From Vibrio sp. LaRot3 (GTDB lineage: Bacteria > Pseudomonadota > Gammaproteobacteria > Enterobacterales > Vibrionaceae), in assembly GCF_027587025.1 (NCBI RefSeq), contig NZ_JAPPTI010000001.1, forward strand, positions 620,001 to 684,000: DNA of 64,000 nt, in the 5' to 3' direction. Positions 17,601-25,286 of this stretch are shown here, in pieces. Made by a program: the position numbers and the translations under genes. The notes beneath the pieces are model-generated. The model was not told the DNA's origin. It did not search any database and worked only from the letters and a program-made list of their open reading frames with translations. Numbering within the stretch: the first letter of the stretch is position 1; the number at the start of each line of letters is the position of its first letter.

Positions 17601-18635
17601 CTGTTGCGTGAGGATTGGAACTTAGAGCAAGTGCCTGAGCATTTGAAAGTGACTTTCCGTGCTGTCGATCACCGCAATCGTAAGCTCAAAGAGAATAAAG
17701 ACCTCCATGAGCTGAAAGAAAGCCTAAAAGATAAGGTGCAAGAAACCCTATCGAAAGTGGCCGACGATGATATCGAACAGCAAGGTTTACATACTTGGAG
17801 CTTTGGTGAACTGCCTCAAGTCTACCAACAGAAACGTGGCGGTTACGATGTAAAAGCGTATCCAGCGATTGTTGATAGCAAAGACAGTGTTGAGATCAAA
17901 CTGTTTGAAACTGAGTACGAGCAGCACACTGCAATGCGTGCAGGTCAGCGACGTCTGATTCTTCTCAACGTACCATCGCCAATTAAATATCTGCACTCTA
18001 ACTTGCCGAACAAGTCTAAACTTGGCTTGTACTTTAACCCTTACGGAAAAGTACTTGATCTGATTGATGATTGTATCGCTTGTGGTGTTGATAAGCTGAT
18101 TGAAGAGCAGGGCGGCCTTGTTTGGGAATCCGATAAGTTCGAAGCGATGAAAGAACACATTCGTGCAGAACTCGGTGACACTGTGGTTGAGATTGCTAAG
18201 CAAGTGGAAACGATCTTAACTACGGCATTCAACATCAATAAGAAGCTTAAAGGTAAGATTGATTTCAGTATGGCGTTTGCGCTGTCTGATATTAAAGCGC
18301 AAGTGGAAGGGCTTATCTTTAAAGGATTTGCCACTGAGTGTGGCTGGAAACGTCTGCCAGATATTCTTCGTTACCTTAAAGCGGTTGAACGTCGTATGGA
18401 GAAATTACCGATTGATCCAAATAAAGACCGTTTGCACATGCTCAAGGTTGAATCAGTGGCGAATGATTATAAAGAGCTGCTGAACAAGATTCCTAAAGGT
18501 GTGGCAGTGCCGGAAAACGTCAAAGAAGTGCGTTGGATGCTTGAAGAGCTTCGCGTGAGCTTCTTTGCTCAGCAGTTGGGTACGCCATATCCAGTGTCTG
18601 ACAAGCGAGTGAAAAACGCTATCGACAACTGTTAA
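14694..18635 (+). CDS. hrpA: ATP-dependent RNA helicase HrpA
   Basis: 1313 residues, close to E. coli HrpA (1300). The DEAH-box helicase has Walker A GETGSGKTTQ near residue 110, DEAH (IIIDEAHERS) near 207, SAT (ITSATIDPER) near 240 and the QRKGRCGR motif near 405. The helicase C-terminal and OB-fold parts follow, then a long C-terminal region of the DUF3418 kind found in HrpA. It unwinds RNA and has been linked to mRNA processing and ribosome rescue. The start is TTG at 14694 (MTSSQPNKNK) with AGGA 8 bases before it. No ATG gives a better start. It is a single gene. Confidence 0.95.
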   Translation: MTSSQPNKNKPAEQKSQANSAASLRKALEQCMLRDRLRLSKRIAGANKIKKDAARNAVFDEIALDIAKSMMDVEQRSAYQPTIEYPEILPVSQKRDDIAKAIEENQVVIVAGETGSGKTTQLPKICAELGRGKFGLIGHTQPRRLAARSVANRIAEEMETQLGEFVGYKVRFNDQISDNTQIKLMTDGILLAEIQHDRYLNQYDTIIIDEAHERSLNIDFILGYLKELLPRRPDLKVIITSATIDPERFSNHFNNAPIIEVSGRTYPVETRYRPLRGDDDSDRDQLEGIFEAVDELCDEGLGDILIFMNGEREIRDTADALSKRNLKSTEIVPLYARLSAGEQNKIFQPHTGRRIVLATNVAETSLTVPGIKYVIDPGTARISRYSYRTKVQRLPIEPVSQASANQRKGRCGRVEEGICIRLYSEEDFESRPEFTDPEILRTNLASVILQMTALGLGDIQAFPFVEAPDKRNIQDGVRLLEELGAISSNAKNSREGDKKKLTAIGRQLARLPIDPRLARMVLESPKYGATKELMIIASALSIQDPRERPSDKQQSSDDKHRRFFHEESDFLTFVNLWDYIQKQQKALSGNQFRKQCKQDYLNYLRVREWQDVYFQIHQAMREMDFKLNDEPASYQGVHSAILVGLLSHIGMKDQEKNEYQGARNARFHIFPASGLFKKQPKWIMSAELVETSKLWGRIIAKIQPEWIEPLAKHLIKRSYSEPHWSKKRAAVMAYEKVMLYGIPIVPKRLVNYGNIDSVISREIFVRSALVEGEWETKHAFFKQNRKLLQEVEELEHKSRRRDILVDDDELFDFYDQRVGTEVVSGKHFDTWWKKASQQNKELLNFEKEMLFKGDASHVTDLDYPNFWHQSGLKLKLSYQFEPGEDSDGVTVHVPLPILNQIDQSGFDWQIPGLRHELIVSLIKSLPKTLRKNFVPAPNYADAFLARVTPMEMPLLDALEKELRRMTGTELLREDWNLEQVPEHLKVTFRAVDHRNRKLKENKDLHELKESLKDKVQETLSKVADDDIEQQGLHTWSFGELPQVYQQKRGGYDVKAYPAIVDSKDSVEIKLFETEYEQHTAMRAGQRRLILLNVPSPIKYLHSNLPNKSKLGLYFNPYGKVLDLIDDCIACGVDKLIEEQGGLVWESDKFEAMKEHIRAELGDTVVEIAKQVETILTTAFNINKKLKGKIDFSMAFALSDIKAQVEGLIFKGFATECGWKRLPDILRYLKAVERRMEKLPIDPNKDRLHMLKVESVANDYKELLNKIPKGVAVPENVKEVRWMLEELRVSFFAQQLGTPYPVSDKRVKNAIDNC

Positions 18636-18816
18636 TTGCCTTTATGCCAGCGCTCATTGAATAGTCTTTAGGCGCTAACTGATTAGATTATTTAGATTTA
18701 ACAGTGTTCTGTCATAACGGTATGCTATTTGCATTATTTTGCTCAACAGACAGCCATGTCAGAGAAACGGCAGAGCCTTGCCGTTCACTGGCATTACGAT
18801 AAAGAGAAGGTTAATT

Positions 18817-19338
18817 ATGAAAAAGACACTTATCGCTTTGGCGCTATTAGGTGCATCAGCGACTGCTTCTGCAGACTCTTGGATTTACGGTGGTGTTCAA
18901 GGCGGTCAATCTGATTTCTCAGGCGAGAATGACACAGCATACGGTGTGCATGTTGGTACGGGTATCCTACCATTCATCGGCCTAGAAGCAGGTTACTGGG
19001 ATTTTGGTCAAGTAGAGTTTTCTGCTCCACGTGCAGGTATCACTGCAAAAGCGGACGCAAGCTCACTTTACTTTGCTGCTAAGCCAAGTATTGATTTTGG
19101 TCCTTTACATGTTTACGCGCGTGGTGGCTTACACTCTTACGATATCGGTTACAGCAGTAACTTTGGTAGCATCCCTTCAGATGATGGCATCGATATCATG
19201 TACGGTGTTGGTGCAGAGTACTCTGTGCTACCGGGTCTAACACTTGGTGCTGGTTACCAAAGCTTTGCGGTAGAAGTTGAAGGCGAGAGTGACAACATCA
19301 ACACCTTTACGCTTAACGCGACATTCCACTTCTTATAA
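18817..19338 (+). CDS. Small outer membrane beta-barrel protein (OmpA-like/AcfA-like)
   Basis: 173 residues starting MKKTLIALALLG with a signal peptide cut after ASA near residue 20. The mature protein (SWIYGGVQGGQSDF ... TLNATFHFL) has about 8 amphipathic strands and a final Phe-containing strand, as in 8-stranded OmpA/OmpX-type barrels. It resembles the porin-like family that includes Vibrio AcfA, but I would not fix the name. AGAAGG lies 8 bases before the ATG; longer upstream frames lack this. A strong terminator follows. Confidence 0.83.
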   Translation: MKKTLIALALLGASATASADSWIYGGVQGGQSDFSGENDTAYGVHVGTGILPFIGLEAGYWDFGQVEFSAPRAGITAKADASSLYFAAKPSIDFGPLHVYARGGLHSYDIGYSSNFGSIPSDDGIDIMYGVGAEYSVLPGLTLGAGYQSFAVEVEGESDNINTFTLNATFHFL

Positions 19339-19360
19339 TGATTAAGTGGTAAGAAATGAT

Positions 19361-19389
19361 AAAACCCAGCAGTGATGCTGGGTTTTTTG
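19361..19389 (+). terminator. Terminator of the small porin gene
   Basis: The arms aaaacccagc and gctgggtttt form a 10-bp stem with a 6-base loop, followed by TTTTTT. It may also serve the acyltransferase gene coming from the other side. Confidence 0.88.
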
Positions 19390-19405
19390 TTTTGGGTTAA
19401 CGTCG

Positions 19406-20053
19406 CTATTCATCACCGAGTGTTGTCACGATGCATAGCTCACTAAGTTGATCGTATTGCTGCTGCATGGTTGTAAGGAAAGCATCCGCATCGGCAAACT
19501 TATCGATACCTTCACCAAGTACGACATCACAATTAAACGGTACAAACATCGCAGTGCCTTTTGGCAAAGAGCGGCCTAAACCTCGCATTACGACTGGCAC
19601 AACTGGGCAGTTGTCATGCTCTTTGACTAAGTGATAAATCCCTTTCTTTAAACCACTCATCACTTCTGGCTCACCGCGGCTTCCTTCAGGGAAGATGATC
19701 AGGATGTCTCCGTTTTTCAGTGCTTGGTGGCACTCATCAAATACAGCGTTTCGTTCACTTTTGGAAGGAGAACGGCGAATAGGAATGATACCGAGCACAT
19801 TGAGTGACAACCAAGAAGACAGCTTGTTTTTGAGAAAGTAATCCGCCGCAGCCACTGGGCGAACCTTGTGCACCATACTGATTGGGAACAGCGCGAGCAA
19901 CACCAAGGTATCAAGATGGCTATTGTGGTTGGCGGCGACAATCACAGGGCCTTTCTCTGGCAGATTTTGTCGTTGAATGACGTTAAGGCCCAAGCCAATA
20001 AACACCAACGGCTTGACCAGCAGCAGCACAAATAGAAACTTAAAAATCTTCAT
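19406..20053 (-). CDS. 1-acyl-glycerol-3-phosphate acyltransferase family protein (PlsC-like)
   Basis: 215 residues with an N-terminal hydrophobic helix. Acyltransferase motif I is NHNSHLDT near residue 42 and motif III is FPEGSRG near residue 121, so the HX4D catalytic pair is intact. It would acylate a lysophosphatidate-type lipid at the inner membrane. AGGGG stands before the ATG. It is last of three genes (CDP-alcohol transferase, CdsA-type enzyme, this one), 9 bases after the second. It is probably an accessory acyltransferase, with the main plsC elsewhere (inference). Confidence 0.87.
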   Translation of the reverse strand: MKIFKFLFVLLLVKPLVFIGLGLNVIQRQNLPEKGPVIVAANHNSHLDTLVLLALFPISMVHKVRPVAAADYFLKNKLSSWLSLNVLGIIPIRRSPSKSERNAVFDECHQALKNGDILIIFPEGSRGEPEVMSGLKKGIYHLVKEHDNCPVVPVVMRGLGRSLPKGTAMFVPFNCDVVLGEGIDKFADADAFLTTMQQQYDQLSELCIVTTLGDE

Positions 20054-20062
20054 ATTTAGCCC

Positions 20063-20995
20063 CTAGTAGTACAAGTAGTAGATGTAGTGGAAGAACAGCG
20101 GTGCAGTAAACATCAAGCTGTCGATTCTATCTAAGATACCACCATGGCCAGGGATGAACTGGCTGGTGTCTTTAATCTTAAGATCGCGCTTAACCGAAGA
20201 GATCACTAAGTCACCGATAAAGCCACTAAATGCAATGATCATACCAGCCACCATGCCTTGCAGTGAAGTCAGTGGAGTGAGGTAAGGTGCAACAAAGTAA
20301 CTAATGGTAATAATGGTAGCAGCGCCGCCGATAAAGCCTTCCCATGTTTTATTTGGGCTCACTTTTGGCACAATTTTATGTTTACCGAAGCTCTTGCCCC
20401 AAACGTACTGACACACGTCGTTGAACTGGGTAAAGACAAGTAGGAAGAGCAACATCCCCATCGAACCGGCATCAGGATTCTTGCTTGGTAATACGAGTAA
20501 GTAAGCCATGTGACTGACACAGAATACCGTTAGCATCAAAGCCCAGTGAATAATGCCCGCCGAGCGAATAAAGCCTTTAGTATCGCCAATTAATACCGCC
20601 ACCATCGGTAGGTAAAGGAACATGTACACCGGAATAAAGATGATGAACATGCCGTACCAACCAATGGACAACCAGTAGTATTGGAAAGGGATAGAAAGAT
20701 AAGCCCAAAAGATCACGCGGCGATCGGTCATACGGGTAGGCACAATAGAGAGAAACTCTTTGAGCGCCATAAAGCTTAAAAAGCCGACGAAAATGAGAGT
20801 GTATTGGACGGGTAGGTAAAGCACCACAAACACAATGCCAATCATCCACCACCATGAACGAATACGCAGTTTCAGCTCTTGATAGTCTTTGTCTGGATGG
20901 CGTCGTGATAAATACAAATAGGCGAGCGTTCCAACTACTAGAACTAAGATAATTGTCGCCATCATATGCAGCGAATGGGTAGGTATAGTCATCAT
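20063..20995 (-). CDS. ynbB: Phosphatidate cytidylyltransferase family protein (CdsA/YnbB-like)
   Basis: 310 residues with about 8 membrane helices. The C-terminal CdsA signature is complete: SSVKRDLKIKD, then FIPGHGGILDRIDS near residue 280. This enzyme class makes CDP-diacylglycerol from CTP and phosphatidic acid. The gene starts 5 bases after a CDP-alcohol phosphatidyltransferase gene, as in the E. coli ynbA-ynbB pair, so it is more likely a ynbB-type paralogue than the main cdsA. Two ATGs are in tandem, with no strong ribosome site, which suggests translational coupling. Confidence 0.82.
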   Translation of the reverse strand: MMTIPTHSLHMMATIILVLVVGTLAYLYLSRRHPDKDYQELKLRIRSWWWMIGIVFVVLYLPVQYTLIFVGFLSFMALKEFLSIVPTRMTDRRVIFWAYLSIPFQYYWLSIGWYGMFIIFIPVYMFLYLPMVAVLIGDTKGFIRSAGIIHWALMLTVFCVSHMAYLLVLPSKNPDAGSMGMLLFLLVFTQFNDVCQYVWGKSFGKHKIVPKVSPNKTWEGFIGGAATIITISYFVAPYLTPLTSLQGMVAGMIIAFSGFIGDLVISSVKRDLKIKDTSQFIPGHGGILDRIDSLMFTAPLFFHYIYYLYY

Positions 20996-21000
20996 GGATT

Positions 21001-21735
21001 TTAGCTCGCGGTATCTACGTTGTTTTCAGAGGTTGTATCGGTGCCAGTGCCTGCTTCGGTCTTGGTTTGTTTCGCTTTGGTATCGTAAATGGTTTTTAAG
21101 CGGCGCCATGAGGTGTACAAACAGCCAACAACCATCACACCAAGCGTGGCATCCATAGTGTAAATAAATGGAGCAGGGAGAAGATCAAAGGCTTGGTTGG
21201 CAAACATGAGTAGGCAAACCAATGTAAGTAGTGCCATGCGATGTTGTTTGGCCATTGGGCCTCTAAAGTCCGCCTCACAACCCATACTAACGCCGAGCAC
21301 GCGAATATAAGCGGTTAACACGGCGAGTAACGCAGCTGTCCATGCTAATGGCAACGCAAACTGTGAAACGCCAACAAATCCAGCGGCTAAGATGAGTAGG
21401 GGGTCGGCAATTCTGTCTGGTACATCATTAAACAGTTCACCAGCGGGTGTTTTCTTTCCGCCTTCTACAGCCACCATACCATCAAATAAATTACACAGTA
21501 GACGCATTTGGATGGCGAGTGGTATGAACAGCAGCCAAACAGCGGACGGGAACAAGTGATAGCCAACTCCAAAAGCCAAACCTAAAGCGGCAAAGGCTAT
21601 GCTCATTAGCGATATTTGATTGGGCGTTATATTTTTACTGCTTGACCACATCGCTATACGTTTCGCGATGGAAAGGTTACGAACAGCAAGTGGTCGGCGG
21701 TTCTTTTCTTGTTGTGATTCCATAATGCCAGACAT
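21001..21735 (-). CDS. ynbA: CDP-alcohol phosphatidyltransferase family protein (YnbA-like)
   Basis: 244 residues with about 5 membrane helices. The CDP-alcohol motif is DG-x2-AR-x8-G-x3-D-x3-D in the family. Here it reads DGMVAVEGG ... AGELFNDVPD (residues about 88-112), with Val for the Arg and Asn for the third acidic residue, so two signature positions are changed, though a neighbouring Asp may substitute. This class moves the phosphatidyl group from CDP-diacylglycerol to an alcohol such as serine, glycerol phosphate or inositol phosphate; the alcohol is not known. It is first of a three-gene lipid set. The start could be 21735 or the ATG four codons later. Confidence 0.82.
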   Translation of the reverse strand: MSGIMESQQEKNRRPLAVRNLSIAKRIAMWSSSKNITPNQISLMSIAFAALGLAFGVGYHLFPSAVWLLFIPLAIQMRLLCNLFDGMVAVEGGKKTPAGELFNDVPDRIADPLLILAAGFVGVSQFALPLAWTAALLAVLTAYIRVLGVSMGCEADFRGPMAKQHRMALLTLVCLLMFANQAFDLLPAPFIYTMDATLGVMVVGCLYTSWRRLKTIYDTKAKQTKTEAGTGTDTTSENNVDTAS

Positions 21736-22043
21736 CCATTTTCATAATTGTCGGCATTATACCTATAGTTTTATAACCTAAATATAAAAGTTGTATTTAA
21801 ACATGGGCTTATTTGATCTCCCTCCACTGCAATCGTGTGAAGAGGCAGTCGATATGGGAAAACACGATAGAAAGTATTGCCTGAACGGCCAAGTCTAACG
21901 CCTAACTCGCTGCTTATAGATAACTCAATTACACAGAACTTGTTCCCTCTATCGCAAAGCGCTTGGTTTTATCTAATCTCAGGTAATTTGGTGGATATTA
22001 TAAATCGACTCATTTGGTTTAGAGTGAAATAGGGCAGGAAAAG
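21736..22043. other. Divergent intergenic region upstream of the lipid genes
   Basis: 308 bases. It holds a small open frame on the plus strand (21803-21898, 31 codons, MGLFDLPPLQSCEEAVDMG and on) without a clear ribosome site; it may be chance or a gene remnant. AT-rich DNA at both ends could hold the divergent promoters. No firm site was identified. Confidence 0.45.
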
Positions 22044-22796
22044 ATGATGAAATTGGTCGGCATAGCGTTATTTGGTTTGGTACTCGCGGGCACTACTACG
22101 GGCTGCAAAAGCACACCGACAGTTTTCCCAACAGGTCAGCGACTGTTACTAACTGGCGACACGTTGATTTATGAAGGAATGATCACAGGTGATGGTGTGC
22201 TAGAAGCAATAAGGATGGTGAGGCAAAGTGATAAAACCATTAAGAAATTGAAGATTACTAGTACTGGCGGCGAAATGGCGGTTGGAATAGAGTTTGGTTA
22301 TTTTGTTAAAGAGAACCAACTTGATGTCGAAATCAGTGAGGTGTGCTTCTCTGCTTGTGCTAACTACATACTTCCTGCGGCGAAAAGTGTGGTGATTAAT
22401 ACCAACTCATTGATTGGTTGGCACGGTGGTGCAAAGCAAACGGATAAACTTTGGCAACAAAGTGTGCCAAAAAGCGATAAAGCTGTATTTATGACCTATC
22501 TAAATCGTTTACGAACCAAAGAGACGGCATTCTTTAGGCATATGGGCGTCGACCAACAAATTACCACTTACGGACAGACAATAGAGAATAGCTGTCAGAT
22601 CAAACAGCAAACACATGGCTGGTACTATACTTTGGAAGACTTGGATCGAATGGGGATTAAGAACATCACCGTCAAAGGTAGCGGCTTATTGAATGAAATA
22701 GAATACAAAGATGACGGCGGCCAACTTGATACTACAGACTTTATGCCTCAAAAGATCACTTCTTGTTTGTTAGAGAATGTATTCGACCAAGCATAA
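22044..22796 (+). CDS. Secreted ClpP/SppA-fold protein, putative lipoprotein
   Basis: 250 residues. The N-terminus has a signal sequence ending TTTGCKS, a weak lipobox that would make it a lipoprotein with Cys near residue 21. Residues about 70-135 look like the ClpP/crotonase fold: KLKITSTGGEMAVGIEFGYF, then VCFSACANYILPA, whose Ser could be the nucleophile, and LIGWHGG, whose His could be the base. It resembles predicted periplasmic proteins of the COG3904 kind. Whether it is a protease is untested. The start has tandem ATGs after CAGGAA. It is a single gene. Confidence 0.72.
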   Translation: MMKLVGIALFGLVLAGTTTGCKSTPTVFPTGQRLLLTGDTLIYEGMITGDGVLEAIRMVRQSDKTIKKLKITSTGGEMAVGIEFGYFVKENQLDVEISEVCFSACANYILPAAKSVVINTNSLIGWHGGAKQTDKLWQQSVPKSDKAVFMTYLNRLRTKETAFFRHMGVDQQITTYGQTIENSCQIKQQTHGWYYTLEDLDRMGIKNITVKGSGLLNEIEYKDDGGQLDTTDFMPQKITSCLLENVFDQA

Positions 22797-22846
22797 TGTA
22801 TGTTTACGAATGATGCGCTGTCTCGATACGGTTCTAGAGCAAGTAA

Positions 22847-22870
22847 AAAGCCACTCCGAGGAGTGGCTTT
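22847..22870. terminator. Bidirectional terminator
   Basis: The arms aaagccactc and gagtggcttt form a 10-bp stem with a 4-base loop between two convergent genes. T-rich flanks lie on the minus-strand side. Confidence 0.75.
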
Positions 22871-22895
22871 AGAATGCTGTTAGAGCTGTAAGGGA

Positions 22896-24155
22896 TTAAG
22901 CGTTTTGCTTTTCTAGCTCTTCTACTTGTTGCTCATCTTCAATCAGAGAATCAACAATTACCGCACATGCCGCATCACCTGTGATGTTAAGTGCTGTACG
23001 AATCATATCGAAGATACGGTCTAGAGCGAACAGTAGTGGTAGACCTTCAATTGGAATACCCGCCGCCAGCAGTACTGCTACCACTAAGAATGAAGGACCA
23101 GGAACACCAGCTTGACCAACCGCACCTAGCGTAGAAGTCACGATGATTGCGATGTACGCGCCCATGCCTAGGTCTACTTGGAACAGCTGTGCGAAGAAGA
23201 TAGCAACCAAACCGTAGTAAATCGCGTTACCTGACATGTTGATTGTCGCGCCCAGTGGCAGTACGAATGAAGCCGTAGAGTTACGAACACCAAGCTCGTT
23301 TTCACATGCATCCATTGTTACTGGTAGAGTCGCCATTGATGATGCTGTTGATAGTGCAACCGCTTGAGGCTTCTTCATTACCGTTAGGAATTTCTTCGCT
23401 GATGTCTTAGTGAAGATTTGGATCATCAGTGGGTAAGCAACGAAACCGAAGATTAAGATAGCAGCAACGTAAACGACGAATAGTTTGAACACTACCATTA
23501 GCGCGCCAAAACCAAATGTACCTACTGCTTCAGCCATCAGGCCGAATACACCGATAGGGGCAATGATCATCACTTTGTTGATCATCCAAACCATAGCATC
23601 AACGATACAGTTAACACCGTTCATGATTGGTTCGCGACGGGCTTTGTCTTGCTTAGAAATAGCAATACCAAAGAACAGGCAGAATACCAAGATTTGTAGG
23701 ATGTTTGCTTCGTTCAGTGATTGGAAAACGTTAGTTGGGATCATACCAGTGATGGTCGCCCAGAAAGTAGGTAGCTCACCTTTAGAAGCGTATTCTGATG
23801 AGAACATGCCTTCAACGCCAGAAACGTCGATACCCATGCCCGGCTCGAATACAGTACCCATAACGAGTGCAAGTGTTACTGCTAACGCTGACGTTAGAGC
23901 AAAGTAGCCAAGGGTAACAACGCCTACTTTACCTGCAGATTGGCTATTACCAAGACCAGCGGCACCTGAGATAAGTGCAACCGCTACCAATGGGATAACC
24001 AGCATTTTGATTAAGTTAATAAAAATAGCGCCCAGTGGAGCGAACATTGCGGCACTTTGGCCCATCATGGCACCAACGGCAGTACCAATGATCATAGCAA
24101 TGACGACTTGAACGCCAATGTTGCTTAGCAAACTCTTTTCTTTTAACACTTCCAT
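22896..24155 (-). CDS. Dicarboxylate/amino acid:cation symporter (GltP/DAACS family)
   Basis: 419 residues with about 8 membrane helices and two re-entrant loops. Family motifs are a Ser-rich segment ALSTASSMATLPVT near residue 265, then LPLGATINMSGNAIYYG near 297 and GPSFLVVAVLLAAG near 352, followed by DRIFDMIRTALNITGDA near 378. It takes up glutamate, aspartate or C4-dicarboxylates with H+ or Na+. GAGG lies only 2 bases before the ATG, so the true start might be slightly different. A PurR-like operator lies in its upstream region. Confidence 0.92.
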   Translation of the reverse strand: MEVLKEKSLLSNIGVQVVIAMIIGTAVGAMMGQSAAMFAPLGAIFINLIKMLVIPLVAVALISGAAGLGNSQSAGKVGVVTLGYFALTSALAVTLALVMGTVFEPGMGIDVSGVEGMFSSEYASKGELPTFWATITGMIPTNVFQSLNEANILQILVFCLFFGIAISKQDKARREPIMNGVNCIVDAMVWMINKVMIIAPIGVFGLMAEAVGTFGFGALMVVFKLFVVYVAAILIFGFVAYPLMIQIFTKTSAKKFLTVMKKPQAVALSTASSMATLPVTMDACENELGVRNSTASFVLPLGATINMSGNAIYYGLVAIFFAQLFQVDLGMGAYIAIIVTSTLGAVGQAGVPGPSFLVVAVLLAAGIPIEGLPLLFALDRIFDMIRTALNITGDAACAVIVDSLIEDEQQVEELEKQNA

Positions 24156-24331
24156 AACCTCTGTGCTAATAAATGTTTAATTCCTAGAATTAACTACTAA
24201 CGGCTTTCGTCGTGTTGGTTAATTGTTTCGAGAAGGTTTTTACACGTTTGTTTTACAATTAGCAATAAGCAACAAGAGGCAAAGATTAAAAGTTGAACAG
24301 CTTTTTGTGTGTTTGGTGATATTTCGCACGA

Positions 24332-24347
24332 AAGCAAACGTTTGCTC
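24332..24347. promoter_or_regulatory. PurR/LacI-family operator-like palindrome
   Basis: AAGCAAACGTTTGCTC contains the perfect 14-bp palindrome AGCAAACGTTTGCT. The E. coli PurR consensus ANGCAANCGNTTNCNT is met at all but one fixed position. It stands about 180 bases upstream of the symporter ATG. Other LacI-family proteins bind similar sites. Confidence 0.55.
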
Positions 24348-24431
24348 TTTGTGTTGTTATAAGTTTGAGGTGCTTAGTTTATAAAATGGTGTATGGAAGG
24401 GAGGGTTGATTGGTGTGGTGAATGTTAATAA

Positions 24432-24463
24432 AAAGATCGATTACGAGCGGGCAATCGATCTTT
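24432..24463 (-). terminator. Terminator of the trp operon
   Basis: The arms aaagatcgatt and aatcgatcttt form an 11-bp stem with a 10-base loop, followed on the minus strand by TTTTATT. It lies 17 bases after the trpA stop. Confidence 0.85.
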
Positions 24464-24479
24464 AAACAATGTTACAGAA

Positions 24480-25286
24480 TTACTTTTGAGTTGCGGCTTT
24501 CATTGGTGAAATGAAGGCTTTTAACTCACTCAGCATTTGCTCTGGTTGCTCAAGGTTAGATTCGATAATCTTAACCACCGCAGAACCAGAAATTGCCCCT
24601 GCAGCGCCAGCCTCTAATGCTTGCTTAACTTGCTCAGGCTGAGAAATACCAAAACCAAGCAGTGCTGGTGGCGCATCGAACTGATTTAGGCGCTCTAATA
24701 AGTGGTTCACTGGCATATTAGCCTTGGTTTCTGCCCCTGTCACACCTGCGCGCGAAAGTAGGTAAGTGTAGCCACCACCCAGTTCAGCAACAGATTTCAA
24801 TGTTTCATCGCTTGCCGTTGGAGGAGCGATGAAAATAGGGTGAATACCATGCTTCTCTGCGGCAGCAACAAATTCTTCGCTTTCGTTAGTAGGTACATCT
24901 GCAATCAAAACTGAATCAATACCTGCTTTTGCGCAGCGAGAGTAAAAATCATCAATGCCTCGTGAGTACACTAAGTTGGCGTACATCAAAAGACCGATTG
25001 GTAGCTCAGGATATTGAGCACGAATCTTACCGATTTGCTCAAAGCAGATATCCGGTGTTGCGCCTGAATCTAACGCACGTATATTTGCACCTTGAATCGT
25101 TGGGCCATCTGCCAGTGGGTCAGAGAAAGGAATACCTAACTCTAGAGCATCTGCTCCTGCCTCAACCAGCGTTTGCATAATGGCTAATGATTGCTCCGGA
25201 TTTGGATCGCACACAGTAACGAAAGGAACGAACGCGCCTTGGTTTTTCTCTGCAAGACGTTGGAACATTTGTTGATAGCGGTCCAT
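24480..25286 (-). CDS. trpA: Tryptophan synthase alpha chain
   Basis: 268 residues, the usual length. The catalytic motif [18 protein letters not shown] near residue 48 holds the Glu and Asp used to cleave indole-3-glycerol phosphate to indole and glyceraldehyde 3-phosphate. [14 protein letters not shown] and [10 protein letters not shown] mark the phosphate-binding end of the TIM barrel. It forms the alpha2-beta2 complex with TrpB. Its ATG overlaps the trpB stop by one base (TAATG), a sign of translational coupling. It is the last gene of the operon. Confidence 0.98.
   Translation of the reverse strand: MDRYQQMFQRLAEKNQGAFVPFVTVCDPNPEQSLAIMQTLVEAGADALELGIPFSDPLADGPTIQGANIRALDSGATPDICFEQIGKIRAQYPELPIGLLMYANLVYSRGIDDFYSRCAKAGIDSVLIADVPTNESEEFVAAAEKHGIHPIFIAPPTASDETLKSVAELGGGYTYLLSRAGVTGAETKANMPVNHLLERLNQFDAPPALLGFGISQPEQVKQALEAGAAGAISGSAVVKIIESNLEQPEQMLSELKAFISPMKAATQK

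Larger units (their letters stand above)
24156..24479. other. Intergenic region between symporter and trpA
   Basis: 324 bases. It holds the trp operon terminator at its right end and a 14-bp palindrome resembling a PurR/LacI-family operator in the middle. The rest is AT-rich and probably carries the minus-strand symporter promoter, which I could not fix. Confidence 0.6.

Noticed and set aside
17787..18203. 138-codon minus-strand frame inside hrpA
   Set aside because: It is the reverse of the well-supported HrpA C-terminal region.
21803..21898. 31-codon frame MGLFDLPPLQSCEEAVDMG and on
   Set aside because: No ribosome site, stops close by upstream; may be chance. Kept only as a note in the intergenic entry.
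24300..24345. CRP-type site near GGTGATATTTCGCAC
   Set aside because: Only the left half resembles the CRP consensus.
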